Shown here in pieces: positions 32,135-43,467 of a DNA stretch of 64,000 nucleotides. The stretch is from Cristatella mucedo. Taxonomy: Eukaryota; Bryozoa; Phylactolaemata; Cristatellidae. Made by a program: the position numbers and the translations under genes. The stretch covers positions 426,001 through 490,000 of the forward strand of contig WPIO01000051.1 of the NCBI GenBank assembly GCA_009760855.2, given 5' to 3'. Below the pieces are notes generated by a model, which saw only the letters and a program-made list of their open reading frames with translations, had not been told where the DNA came from and searched no databases. Each line of letters begins with the position of its first letter. Position 1 is the first letter of the stretch.

Positions 32135-34090
32135 AATAATAATAATAATATTGCACTTGATAAAGCGCCCTCAGAGAACTTAATCTCTTTCTAGGCGCTT
32201 TACATTTGCTGCAAAGTGATACGCAATAGAATAGTAAGTAAAATCATGCTTGAAAAACAAACAAAATAAATAACATGGTTAGGGGTTACATGCACTGGGT
32301 CAGCATGCAAATGTGGTTAGTGGCAGCATGAACAGTGTCAGCACGCATAAGCACATCGAGGACGAATCACAAGGACCCACTAAATGCTGTCCTAAATAGG
32401 TATGTTTTTAAGTTTCTTTTAAATGTGGTCAGGTCAGGGGATGTTCTGATGCAGGTCGGGAGGGAGTTCCAGGCTGTGGGAGCATACGAGCTAAATGCAC
32501 GGTCTCCAAAGGATTTAAGGTTTGTACGAGGTATTTCTAGACTGTTGGATTCCGAACAGCGAGTGGTACGATGCTTTGCCTGATGGGGTAGTATATCTGA
32601 AAGATAGGCTGGAGCCATAGAATGAAGAGACCTAAAAGTGAGCGACAAAACCTTGAAGTCAATCCGTTGCTTGACTGGTAACCAGTGCAGGTCGGCGAGA
32701 AGTGGAGTAATGTGGCGACTGCGACGCTCACGACAGACAAGCCTAGCTGCAGAGTTTTGCACCAGCTGCAATCGCCTGATCGCACATGCTGGTAGGCCAG
32801 TAAGCAGTGAGTTGCAGAAGTCGAGACGAGATGTCACGAATGCATGGACCAACTTGGACGTGGTATCCTTATCTAAACAAGCCCTAATTTTAGCAATGTT
32901 ATGAAGCTGAAAATAGGCTGATTTGACTGTGGAGCTGATGTGGTCGTCTAACGAGAGGTCGCTTTGGAATATGACACCTAGATTTCGAGCTGATGCAACT
33001 GGAGATATGCTGGCAGAGCCAATTTTGAAAGTCAGCCTTTCCAATTTCTGAATAACACTAGGTTTGCCCATAACTAGTAAGTTAGTTTTATCATCGTTTA
33101 GTTTTAGAAAATTTGCTGCCATCCTTGATCGGATGTCATCAATGCATGCAGCAAGTGAGTTGAGAGAATTTGAGGTGCTCGAAGGCTGGGAGGGATCAAA
33201 GCAAAGGTACAACTGAGTGTCATCCGCATAGAAGTGAAAGCCTAGATTGTGCTTGGCAATCACATCAGCGAGAGGGAGAGTATAAACGGTGAAAAGGACC
33301 GGACCTAGCACAGAGCCCTGAGGTACTCCATATTTTAGTGGTTCTTCAGATGATCTTTGTCCATTCACGTCAACACTCTGGAGTCTCCCACTGAGATAGG
33401 ACCTGAACCACTGCAGAGCAGTGCCAGTGATGCCCAGGCGAGATGAGAGGCGCTCTAGAAGTACTTTGTGATCGATGGTATCAAAAGCTGCCGAAAGATC
33501 GAGCAAAACAAGAAGAGACACTCTACCCATGTCTGCATTCCTAAGTAGGTCGTTGTATACCCGAAGCAATGCTGACTCTGTGGAGTGATTAGCTCTAAAG
33601 CCAGACTGGAACTTACTAGCAAGGTGTGAGGTTTCGATATACGAGTTCAGCTGGTCTGCCACGACCCGTTCCAGTGTCTTTGATAGGAATGGTAGAAGGG
33701 AGACTGGGCGGTAGTTGCTTAAGTTCTCTTGGTCTAGTGTAGCTTTCTTGAGAAGTGGCCTGACTACAGCTTTTTTGAAATGTGCTGGGACCTGACCTGA
33801 GGCTAATGACATATTAATGATGTTGGTTATGCATGGCAGCAGCAGATCAATGCAACGTAGGAGCAGGACAGTGGGAATAGGGTCCAGTGGACTTGTTGTC
33901 TTCTTTGATTGAGATACGAGCTTTAGGACTACATCACTGGTGACCTGTTTAAATGCAGACATTGAGGCGCAGCCAGGAACCGAGGAACAGCATTCTAGTG
34001 GGAAGGTTGTCATCGCAGATGGGCATGCAAGAGTTGGACTGCTCATACAAAAAGTTCAACAGTTTCACTAATTGGCTGGCATTTGCAGAG
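32135..34090 (-). mobile_element. LINE-B copy with intact RT frame, 5'-truncated
   Basis: This is the best preserved LINE-B in the window. On the minus strand a 559-residue frame (34046-32367) is followed by a 3' UTR of about 230 bp and the terminal hallmark AAAGCGCCTAGAAAGAGATT, AAGTTCTCTGAGGGCGCTTT and ATCAAGTGC with an (ATT)n tail ending near 32135. No endonuclease domain remains upstream, so the copy is truncated near 34090, as is usual for target-primed insertion. Confidence 0.92.
32367..34046 (-). CDS. LINE-B reverse transcriptase (open frame, lacks endonuclease)
   Basis: The 559-residue frame contains the reverse transcriptase blocks in order. LSNYRPVSLLPFLSKTLERV comes at about residue 110, then FQSGFRANHSTESALL, then LLVLLDLSAAFDTIDH, then [14 protein letters not shown]. 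The catalytic FHFYADDTQLYLCF follows at about residue 270, then FLKLNDDKT and RNLGVIFQSDLSLDDHI. The C-terminal part has SRLDFCNSLLTGLP, LHWLPVKQRIDFKV and AWNSLPTC and ends in YLFRTAFSGSL. All expected catalytic residues are present. The N-terminal endonuclease is absent, so this copy should not mobilise itself. The open frame indicates recent insertion. The start Met is the first in the truncated frame and need not be a natural start. Confidence 0.88.
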   Translation of the reverse strand: MSSPTLACPSAMTTFPLECCSSVPGCASMSAFKQVTSDVVLKLVSQSKKTTSPLDPIPTVLLLRCIDLLLPCITNIINMSLASGQVPAHFKKAVVRPLLKKATLDQENLSNYRPVSLLPFLSKTLERVVADQLNSYIETSHLASKFQSGFRANHSTESALLRVYNDLLRNADMGRVSLLVLLDLSAAFDTIDHKVLLERLSSRLGITGTALQWFRSYLSGRLQSVDVNGQRSSEEPLKYGVPQGSVLGPVLFTVYTLPLADVIAKHNLGFHFYADDTQLYLCFDPSQPSSTSNSLNSLAACIDDIRSRMAANFLKLNDDKTNLLVMGKPSVIQKLERLTFKIGSASISPVASARNLGVIFQSDLSLDDHISSTVKSAYFQLHNIAKIRACLDKDTTSKLVHAFVTSRLDFCNSLLTGLPACAIRRLQLVQNSAARLVCRERRSRHITPLLADLHWLPVKQRIDFKVLSLTFRSLHSMAPAYLSDILPHQAKHRTTRCSESNSLEIPRTNLKSFGDRAFSSYAPTAWNSLPTCIRTSPDLTTFKRNLKTYLFRTAFSGSL

Positions 34091-34094
34091 TGCC

Positions 34095-35279
34095 GAATTA
34101 ATTCACAGTGACAGCATAAAAATTACCTTTTACCCCAGACTTTGGCTGATGTAGAGCTGGTGTCTCACAATCGTCGGCTAGACCGACGTAGCTAGCCAAA
34201 GGATGAGCGATCCGTCTCTGCTGGACGCCGAGTGCAAGAACTGTTGACACTGATAGGACTGCTCATAGTATCTCTTGTCACCCCCTGCTTGTTGTTGACT
34301 AAATGCCCAGGATGGCGTTTGATGGAATGCAACCAAACAATGGCTTTCGCAGGCACTGGTGAATAGCAATTCAATAACTCAGACGAGCTGCGATAATCAC
34401 CATCCTATACGGCTTCTCATTGGAGGTTGTGCTTACAAAGAGGATTGGGTTTTGATGGGCCGGCTTTTATTATCACGCCAGACGAGCACTGGGGGCTGAC
34501 AGCCCAAAGCACATCCCCTTGCACAGCCTAGCCTGCATTGGACGACACAGATCATGGGCAGTAGGGATATTAAATTCTCAAATTTCTGACAATGTGAATT
34601 GCGTGTGAGCACCTGCTATCGCTTGGCAGCTATCGAGTTTCGGACAATCGGCCAAGCAGCTGCCAAAGCATAAATGAACATTTCTGGCAGTGGATGCTGA
34701 GTAATACTTGTAAAAAGATTGAGTGTCCTGTACCTTTATGGTTCAGCTTGAAACCAGTGCCACGCTAGTTTGTTGATGTGAGCTAGACAACAAAAACGAT
34801 TAATGCACCATGATTTGCAATCTCAGTAGATGACTAACTAGAAGAGACAACAAGTCTGGGTGATAGAAACGAACCTGGAGACCTGAAGAATTAGATGCCT
34901 AAGCTCTGTCTCGATCTGATCATATCGCAAGTGCAGTGTTATATTTTGCTGCAACTGCCAAAGGCCACTGAGTGCTGTGACACAATTGCCTGCAGCCTCG
35001 AGGCTACCTGCAGCCGACTGCTGCACCATAATTAGTCCTCCGACTGAGCTACAACCCTCGAGAGTAGCCTCAGCTATCCTCTAGTTCATCAGGGTTACTT
35101 GGCTTGGGCTTGCTGTCACTCTTATCTTCTGCCTCTCGTCTAGAATAATCTACACTTGAGCTCAGCCGTGCTGTATTGGCCAACAATGCCTGTGCTCGAA
35201 ACGTGGCTTTCAGACGATCTAGATCTGACAGACACAGTGGCAAGCTGATTTCGCTCTCGACACAATCGTTTAACGGGAT
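34095..35279. other. Downstream of the acetylcholine receptor stop; possible 3' UTR
   Basis: No coding signal. On the minus strand this follows the receptor stop at 35280. An AATAAA on that strand near 34466 is one candidate polyadenylation signal; I cannot tell whether it is used. Confidence 0.4.
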
Positions 35280-35774
35280 TCAGGTGCGAGTCAAATGTTG
35301 GTCGGGAGCAAATAGGTAGATGTAAATCGACGTGCACAGGTCGAGAGTAAGAAGCAGCCAGAGCAGGCAGCGATCAATGACAAGGCCGAGCAGCGTCCAG
35401 TCTCGTCGACGTCCCTTCAGCTCGGCCTCGACAGCCATTCGCTCCGTGAACTGTCGTGTGTGAGCTCTCAGCACTTCTCGGTCGAGCTCGTGCTGGCATG
35501 CAGCATGAGCACGCACGACGTGACTTTGACTTCCATTCCGGTGCCAGCTATGGGCAGATCGTGCGGTTCCTGTGCAGTTGGTGCCTGATGCCAACGAGGT
35601 AGACCTGGGGTCCGGTGTGCTGTGCAATTGGAGAGCAGTTTCCAGGTCCTGCACAAGAGCCTTCGCACAGTTAAGCAACAGCTTGCACTCTCTGGTCATC
35701 CGTCGAGCAGTTTTAGGTGGGCCATCGTCAGGGTAAGCAGCCACCAACAGCCACTTGGATATCAACTGAGTCAC
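35280..35774 (-). CDS. Nicotinic acetylcholine receptor subunit, last exon: M3-M4 loop and M4
   Basis: The exon starts after TATTTTCAG in phase 0 and encodes 164 residues and a TGA. It begins VTQLISKWLLVAAYPDDGPP, a plausible continuation of the amphipathic segment after M3. About 110 residues of cytoplasmic loop, rich in Arg, Ser and Thr, follow. The M4 region reads WTLLGLVIDRCLLWLLLTLD and continues to SIYIYLFAPDQHL. The LGLVIDR entry and the LFAP exit are typical of nicotinic receptor M4. The protein ends four residues after DQHL, as in many subunits. Neighbouring minus-strand exons supply the rest of the channel. Confidence 0.88.
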   Translation of the reverse strand: MTQLISKWLLVAAYPDDGPPKTARRMTRECKLLLNCAKALVQDLETALQLHSTPDPRSTSLASGTNCTGTARSAHSWHRNGSQSHVVRAHAACQHELDREVLRAHTRQFTERMAVEAELKGRRRDWTLLGLVIDRCLLWLLLTLDLCTSIYIYLFAPDQHLTRT

Positions 35775-35824
35775 CTGAAAATAGTGATAAGCTTGGGCTG
35801 CATTTTAAGCACAATTTTTTAAAA

Positions 35825-35899
35825 TTAGTCTGGTTTCAAGGAGAGAGAGAGAGATAGCGAGAGATAAAGAGAGAGTGAGAGCGAGCGAGCGAGCGAGCG

Positions 35900-35958
<59 letters not shown>
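35825..35958. repeat. (GA)n microsatellite with GAGC variants
   Basis: GA repeats include GCGAGCGAGC at about 35880-35905. The tract lies in the last intron of the receptor gene. Confidence 0.96.
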
Positions 35959-36597
35959 GAGGAAGAAAATAGGGGAGAGAGTTGGAAGAGAGTGAGAGAA
36001 AACGAGTCTAGGCCTCTTTCACAGCACAACTGCGATTTTCATTTCGATGCACAATACACTCAGCTCAGCATCCGTGGTCTAATCCTTTCTTTCCTGTACC
36101 TATTTCAGAAACGTTTTATGTCCTTGCCGCTTGCAATGCCTACATTTGCACCTACACGGCTGCAAACTTTCGTCTGTTGAGTAACGACAAGACCGCCACA
36201 ATTGTCAAGGGCAAATATGGAGGCAATGAGAAATCTGAAACTCTTACCCTAAACATTGACTCAACCTTCATCTCTTATCCATCCCTGTACTGAATTTCTT
36301 GCATGGTATTCTCAAATATAGTTTTGCTGGATGAAAATTTTAGCTAACTGAAACGTCATTCCATTTTCAATTAAGTAATATTGCAGAAATGTGGGCATGC
36401 CTGAATTAGGTTATCATAGAAAATTAGTTCTTGTATTATAGCTTCTCGCGCTCTTTATGCAAGTTGCCTTACCTGTGCATGGAATAGATTATGAAGGGAC
36501 GAAAATCGCAGCTAAGTTTGTCTTGTTTGGCATGCCTTGGCTTCCTATAATATTGCTATATGCCTGATAATTCTGTATGGCATGAGATCTTCTTCCT

Positions 36598-36800
36598 ACG
36601 AGTCGGTGAGCCGTGATGGCACACTAGGTAAGGCGATTGCTTTTCACGACCTCGGTCCCGAGGTCGTGGGTTCGATTCCTGCAGTGGGTGATTCTATATC
36701 GCCACTGCAAGCGGTGATGATAGCCGTAAAGGCTCTTTTGTCGCAATACAAAAAGAGGCTGTTTAATCAGCTAGGATTTATTTATTTTATTTAGTCAGAT
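36598..36800 (+). mobile_element. SINE-1, reference-quality copy
   Basis: The head reads GTGAGCCGTGATGGCACACT then AGGTAAGGCGATTGC, with TGGCACACTAGG as A-box-like and GGTTCGATTCC as a perfect B-box. Next come GATAGCCGTAAAGGCTCTTT, CAAAAAGAGGCTGTTTAATC and an (ATTT)n tail. It is in the last receptor intron, opposite in strand to the gene. Confidence 0.9.
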
Positions 36801-37600
36801 AGGGAGAAACCGCTAGCTACAGCATGTGCAAACTTCTGGATCGCTGGTACCTGTCAACTGGTGTTGAGATTGAGTCGCTTCCGAGTTTCGCGGTATTAGG
36901 ATTAAGTCGCGTTAAGTTGTTGACCGATAGTTAAAGTTTCGTGGTTTAAATGCATAAAGTTAAATACCGCGACTCTTAGTGCTACATGGTCTCAAAAAAG
37001 TAAAAACGAGCTTAAGAAACACTGCTTTGCATTGCAATCAGTTGCAAGAGTTTATGACATACATAATACTAATAAGGGCCCACCTTCACAAAAAGTAAGA
37101 ATGTTTCATATAGGTGCGCTACCATTGACAAGGATGCATGCATTAGATAGAGTATTCGGCTACATCTACTGTTAAGAACTTTGTCATGTAAGCTTGAAGC
37201 TATGTTCCGCTGTGTAAGATGAGGAATGGGATAGTCTTAATTTGCCGGAGCCTCTCAATAATACAATGCATCGTTAGCACACTCTAGCGATTGGGATGGT
37301 TAATTGAATTAAACAGCCCTATTTTAAACCATTGTACGAGAAAGTTAAAGCAAAGTAACCATTGTTTGCCTATAACATGTTGTGGATACTTCGGCTGCTT
37401 GATTAATCATAACAAACTCCATGTTGGTAAATAATAATGATGATTTTCTAATCCCAGAAGACGGCTCTACAATTGACTAGAGTGACAGAATGGTATTGGT
37501 TTGATTACAGTTAGTAAGAAATGACTTAGGCAACTTCCAATATAGGTATATTCTGGCACTGTTGGCTGAAATCAGCATGATGGGTGATCAAAATAATAAT
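36801..37600. other. Intronic DNA, unassigned
   Basis: No exon or repeat recognised. Confidence 0.4.
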
Positions 37601-37604
37601 ATAT

Positions 37605-37750
37605 TAATAATAATATAATTGATTTGTATAGCGCCCTAAGAGAACACGTATCTCTATTCAGGCGCTTCACATATGCCATGGGGCCTACGTGACCCTACGA
37701 CCTCGGTAAGACCTTGGTGGGGCGAGCACCTTAGCCACTGAATAACGGTT
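37605..37750 (-). mobile_element. SINE-2
   Basis: The minus strand shows TGGCTAAGGTGCTCGCCCCA, the GGCATATGTGAAGCGCCTGA linker, AATAGAGATACGTGTTCTCT and AGGGCGCTATACAAATC. It lies 130 bp from the M3 exon of the receptor gene, in the last intron. Confidence 0.85.
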
Positions 37751-37883
37751 GATATTTTCTTGAGCCATCAGATGAGCATTAGCATGCTTAAAGTACGGAG
37801 GATATTTCCAGCTCTTATCGTCTGAGAATGCGAAACTGAACAGCAAGTGCCTGCGGACAGCGAGAATGGGCTTGGTCACTCAC

Positions 37884-37996
37884 GTGCTTGACTCGCCTTG
37901 GCATCTGCTTATGGTCGGTCTTGACAGTCTTCAGCACAACGATGCTGCAGACGAATGACACGGCGGTGACAGCCATTTGTATAACCACATGTATGC
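37884..37996 (-). CDS. Nicotinic acetylcholine receptor subunit, M3 exon
   Basis: The exon is 113 nt. It starts after a TTTTTAATCAG acceptor with the two bases that complete a Gly codon split from the previous exon (phase 1) and ends CAC before GTGAGTGA (phase 0). It encodes GIHVVIQMAVTAVSFVCSIV, then VLKTVKTDHKQMPRRVKH. This is the M3 helix followed by the conserved start of the cytoplasmic loop, where relatives have an HHR-like stretch and a MP-W/R motif. Joined with the previous exon it restores PLLGIHVVIQM, as expected for the M2-M3 loop to M3 transition. Confidence 0.88.
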
Positions 37997-38284
37997 CTGA
38001 TTAAAAATAAAATTAAAATTTAATTTGATCAGTAATTATGTTCCACAGTTTTACGAAAGTAGCATCGTAGTAATACGGGTAATTACTCCTATGACTACCG
38101 ATGGCAATGCAGTGCGAGCACGTACCTGCAAGAACAAAGCCTGTCTATTAGTGCTTACCGTCGGACCTACCAGAAGTGGCTGCTACAAAGAACTTGCTCT
38201 TATACACATGCGGAAGCTGACAAGTTTGACTTCACTTGTGTTTTCTGAGAGAGATAAATAGAAGGCACAGAAAAGGCAGATAAC

Positions 38285-38289
38285 ATGAA

Positions 38290-38328
<39 letters not shown>

Positions 38329-38355
38329 GAGAAAGTGAGATAGATAGATAGATAA

Positions 38356-38411
<56 letters not shown>

Positions 38412-38415
38412 AGAC
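38285..38415. repeat. (GA)n with (GATA)n core
   Basis: Two GA runs flank TAGATAGATAGATAAATAGA at about 38340-38365. Confidence 0.96.
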
Positions 38416-38542
38416 TGACTGCCCTAGCAAAATTGAAAGTTGAGGTGATGTGACATTCTATTTTTGCCGCTATGCCTATAACTATAATAGTGACAGTATT
38501 ATGATTTGTAAGTGTACAAGTATTTAAAATTTTGTGCTAGAA

Positions 38543-38566
38543 ATATATATATATATATATATATGT
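38543..38566. repeat. (AT)n microsatellite
   Basis: About 11 AT units. Confidence 0.9.
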
Positions 38567-38569
38567 ATT

Positions 38570-39385
38570 AAAAACAAGTTTTGAGATACGTTTTCATTTT
38601 AGAGTTCACGTATTAGACGTAAGTGCTTAAAATGTGTACGTCTTTTCTGGGCAAGCGGTTTAGGGTTTTAATGTTGACAACGTAGAGTTTACGATTTGCA
38701 CTCTAAAGCTACTGGCTACAACTTAAAAATTTCTTCAAAAGGCACTGGGCTCATAGAAGAAAGTTCACTTTCTTCGCTGAATGCCGTAGTTTCTGCCAGG
38801 CCACATTGATCAGTTGGTCACTGCGTGTGAAGTATTGGTTTCAATTCTGCGCCATGTTAAAGAGCCAATTGTAAAGGTATTTGACCATCAAACAGCCGAA
38901 GAGCTTCAGGAAGGTATTGAATACAGCTGCTGTTTCAGACCTTCACTTGTTCCCGTCAAAGCATTCCATCATAATTGAGGTCCACTTAGTTGCTTTTAGA
39001 TTACCTCCTTCTGTCAGTTCGGTTTACCAATGCTTACTTCTAGCCTTCCCTCGAAGCAACTGCACGACCGAGTGTCGTGGCACAGCGGCGCCTCTGATAG
39101 CCGAAATTCTCCAGAGACTATACCTTTAGTTTCCATTCCTCAAACGTCTGAAACATTCTTTCAGTGGACATAAAGGCAGCCTCTTACTCGGGCGATATTG
39201 GCATCTTAACTATACTATCTTATCTCTAACTATACTAGCCTTCGTTCTCTGTGGTCTTTTGAGTCTTGTAGCGAGGCACTCGACTGTGCCCAAGCATGGT
39301 CCAAGGTGCTTAAGCTGGCGTAAGGTTAATCTGTCAGTTGAGGATCAACCGGCAGGACCAAGCCTATCCTTCTTGGGGTTCTTGG
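38570..39385. other. Intronic DNA, unassigned
   Basis: No exon recognised. A weak SINE-1-like head (GTTGGTCACTGCGTGTGAAG then GGTTTCAATTCTGCG) may lie at 38808-38856. Confidence 0.3.
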
Positions 39386-39389
39386 GGCT

Positions 39390-41705
39390 GGATGTAATGT
39401 AATGTAGTGTATCTCCGCCTGTTACTCCACAAAGTCATAAAGACCACGTGGGTGTTACACAGGAGAGTTTTTTATAGCACACTCACAGCCTAAGCGGCTT
39501 TCGGTACGCATTCGGTAGCCAACAGACCTCGTCTCACGCAACAAAGAGAGAGTGGGAAGCATAGCAGAGTCAGGAGAGCAGTTGAGGTAGTGAGTAGCAT
39601 GGAAGTAGCAGCTCAGGACCTCTGAAAAGGATGAGCCATAATCAGCAGTAGGAGAATAATTGCCGTTGCATAAGAATTGTGGCAGCGAGTTCCACAGTCT
39701 AGGACCTGCTGAGCTGAAGCTTCCTTCGCCAAGGGTCTTTAAGCAGAGGAATAGAACAGCAAATTTATTTTCTACACAGGACTTGGGGGCGTGAACAGGC
39801 TGAAACTGATGCAGCAGTTCAGCTAGGTACGAAGAAGCCGAGCCATGGCGGGCCTTGTAAATAAATAAATCCTAGCTGAGTGAACAGCCTCTTTTTGTAT
39901 AGCGACAGAAGAGCCTTTACGGCCATCACCACCGCTTGCAGTGGCGATGTAGGATCGCCCACCGCAGGAATCGAACCCACGACCTCGGGACCAAGGTCGT
40001 GAAAGCAACCGCCTTAGGTCAGCGTAAGAACTTAGCTCTGTATCCGTTGCTCACTGGCATGCATTCTAGCTCTTTAAGCAAAGGAGACACGTGTTCGAAC
40101 CTCTGCGACTTGAGGACTAGCCTTGCAGCCATATTCATAGCCAGCTGAAGTAGCCTAATAGCTTTCTTTGGCTGCCCAGCCAAAAGGGAATTACAAAAAT
40201 CAAGCCAAGACAGAACTAAGGAGCTAGTTAAATTTTTCACAAGCGGCTGTGGAAGACAGCTCCTGATCTTGGATAGGGATCGGGCGTGATGGCTATCTGT
40301 AGACGAAGTCTCATGAATGAAGCTTTTAAAATTGAGGCAGCTGTCAAAGACGACACCTAAATTTCGAGCACGTGGTGACGGTCGCCCAATAGCATCACCT
40401 ATTCGCAGACCAAAGCCTTTTAATCCAGCCACACGCTTAGGGTGTCCTATGTGCAGCAGTTCGGTTTTATCATCATTTAATTTCAGGAAGTTTTCAGACA
40501 TCCAGAATCGAATATCGGCATGGCAAGCATTCAGTTTCTCAGTTGCTGCAGCAGATTCCGACGATTTTAATGTCAAATACAGCTGAGTATCGTCAGCATA
40601 AAAGTGATATCATATTCCATGGGCCTTAATCACTTTTCCCAGAGGTAGTGTATAAATGGGGAACAGCAAGGGACCGAGTACAGACCCTTGAGGGACTCCA
40701 CCTGTGACCCTTCTCGTGTGTGAGACCTGACCCCCACACGACACGGATTGAACACGATCAAACAAGTACGATTTAAATCACGCCAGTGCTTCGTCTGCCA
40801 CATCGATCGTCGTTATCAATCTTTCAAGCAGAACTTCGTGAGCAATGGTGTCGAAGGCAGCAGGCAGATCTAGCAGAGCTAGGGCAGTGACATTATTGTC
40901 GTCGTTGCCACGTAGAATGTCATTGTTTACAGGAGGAGAGCAGTTTCAGTGGAGTGCTGCCTCTTGAACTCTGATTGAAGTGTTTCTGACATTTCATTAT
41001 TTTCAATATGTTCAACCAGCTGCTTAGCGACAATTTTTTCAAGAATCTTTGACAAGAAAAGGAGAAAAAAAATTGGGCGATCGTTTACAAGGACCTCTTT
41101 ATCTAATCCAGGTTTTTAAGTATGGGTCGAACGATTGCCAATTGGAAGGACCTGGGGACGACCCTTTTTCTAAGAGAAGCATTAAAAAATGTTTGTTATC
41201 GCAGGGCAGAGTTGGTCTGCTAATGAAGACCACGGAAATGAAGGTTTAGGGTCTACAGGAGACGAACTCTTTTTGCTAGACCTTATTAAGGTAGCCACAT
41301 CGCATGCAGAAACCTCGGAGAACCTTTTAAGGAAGGTCACAGGTTGTGGAACCGCGATTGCTTTAGTCGGATGGGCTTATCTGAGGCACGAATGTGCACA
41401 ATTTTTTCATGAAAGAAGGCTGAAAACGTTTCGGCTGAGCCCTTAATATCTGGGGAGTCAGACTCCACAGCATTGGCCAGTAAATGGTACTGTCTTATAA
41501 ATCTGTTTAGTGTCCAACTGGCAGGAGTCCAGCTTTTGGATGAAAAAATAAGCCCTGGTTTTTGTAAGCTTTCGGGTGTAAACTCGAAGGAAGTCTTTGA
41601 AATTGACTAGATCATCATCAGACCCCGATTTCTTGAAGGGAAGTTCAAGCCTGCACTTAACCTGGCGCATCTTTTGGAGTTTCTTAGGATTAGACGTGAC
41701 GCCGA
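39390..41705 (-). mobile_element. LINE-A copy, 5'-truncated, in receptor intron
   Basis: Read on the minus strand it runs from the linker (KCRLELPFKKSGSDDD then NFKDFLRVYTRKL) through reverse transcriptase to the 3' end. The C-terminal part (40576-40019) is open for 185 residues, including RARNLGVVFDSCLNFKSFI and LDFCNSLLAGQP. The 3' end has the CTCGGTAGCC-inverse landmark and a short ATTAC tail at 39390-39410. The palm region (40590-40720) contains a premature stop. A 5'-truncated SINE-1 interrupts it at 39857-40017. It has the same orientation as the receptor gene. Confidence 0.88.
39857..40017 (-). mobile_element. SINE-1, 5'-truncated, nested in LINE-A
   Basis: The minus strand starts at CTAAGGCGGTTGCTTTCACG, lacks the GGTGAGCC head, keeps the perfect B-box GGTTCGATTCC and ends in (ATTT)n. 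The LINE coding sequence continues on both sides (ACGCTGACC and AACAAGGCCCGCC). Confidence 0.88.
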
Positions 41706-43019
41706 TTCATCTGAGCAGCTGGAGGGACGAAGCTCGTGATCTAAGACTTGGAATTCGGAGCTGAGTAATCCGGTTGGTCAGTACCAGTATTGCGAAGGAT
41801 ATAGGTCTGGCATTTCGTAACACACGCCTAACCATGGAGGGTCACGAGGACCTGACTTCCAAGCTTAAAAGTCAAGTGCGAGTTGTTAGTATTCCTGTAT
41901 CGAGCGTTTCCTTGTAAATTTTGTTCCTTGAGCCCTTTGAGCCGGAGCCCGAGGCGAGCGGGGATGTCCCCCTTTGTGCGAGTCTCTTTTACGCCATCAC
42001 TCGTGCCTCTGGCGAGATGGTTGCTACTCATTTTGAGATAGTAGCCATTGTGAGATAGCAGCCATTGCGAGATAGCATCCCCTTCAAGATTGCTCAGGTC
42101 CGAGGGCATCGCTCTTTTGCTTTACGGAATGCTTTGTTGTGATTGTTCAGAGATCCCAAGAAGTATGTGGTTGATAGATTTCCCCTTCGTGCGCTATAGC
42201 CCTTGGCGAGCTGAGATGTGCCTTGCTATTGAGTTCATTACTCCATTACGCAGCCACTCCTTCCTCTGGCGAGATGTTTGGTACTAGAGAGACAAAGACG
42301 GCTGACTTTAAGATGGCTCCGGTTTGATGGCTCTCTTCGGCTGTCGGGCATGTCTGTATCGTTGTTTTCTAAAGGCTTCGCTGAACTTATTAACCTACCA
42401 TTGCCCGATAATATTGTTTAGTTCTTATTATTGTTGGCACATACGATATTGTTATAAAGAAGTTGAATCAAACGGCCGGTGATCTAGATCTAGCCCTTTG
42501 GCAGCTACGTGGTAAGAAGGCAGGGTAGCCGGGATATAAGGTACTAGGCCGGGAAGTAGCCTACCCCACAGTCTCAGCTATATGAAAAAACTCATTGCAA
42601 TTGGTTATCACGGGCAAGAACATAAAGTGTCTATAAAATTAGCCGTGAAATGTGATTCAGCGTAATTATAAATTCCAGTAAAGATGTAAACGATAGCAAA
42701 CGAACAAAACGACGTGCTGGACCAAGTAATGCACTCCTACATCAAGCTATTCAGGTAATTCTGCGACATTGGCGTTTAATGCCAGTTAATCCACAGCATC
42801 ACCAAATCGAAATATTTCTTTAACCAAGGGCCTTTGGTACACGGTTTTAATGTAGTTTAGGTAAAGAGGCGACTTTTGTCAGGTCAATAGCCCACAGGAC
42901 TCCTTGCAGAAAGTCTTCCCATTATTAGCTACTTCAAGTAGTCCACGCTGCAACTGACCCAATTGCATTAAAACTTAGCTGCGAGGTCGCCTTACAGGAA
43001 AGAATGGCATCGTCTAATC

Positions 43020-43055
43020 GTTATTGGAGGGCCTGTACACAGGCCCTCCAATAAC
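43020..43055. repeat. Perfect 17-bp palindrome, 2-nt centre
   Basis: Arms GTTATTGGAGGGCCTGT and ACAGGCCCTCCAATAAC are perfect complements around AC. Confidence 0.96.
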
Positions 43056-43467
43056 AGTGACGCCTGAAGTTTTCGCTTACAGTAGTTTTGTAAACGAAAC
43101 CGCAAATAAAGAAAACCAATATTAACTTGCAGCTTTCTCGTACTAGCAGTTACATTCAGCAGTGGTTGGGTGGTGCCAGATTGCTTTTGCAAAAATGCGT
43201 AGGTCCGGTTGAGTGGTCAGCTGGCCAAAAAGACTGGTGTCATGGTGCAAAATGCTATCAGCAGATCGCGATATTGAACTAGTAAGAAACAAACATATTA
43301 TAGAGGTATAATAAATTAAGCGGAATTCCAATATATTGGAGAATTTTGGGATACTTATTTATGGGTATTAATACATACATATATATACACATATATATGG
43401 ATATATTTATATGCAGACCTGTAAAACGCTTTTATGCAGAGTGTATTTAAGTACATTACAGAGTGAG

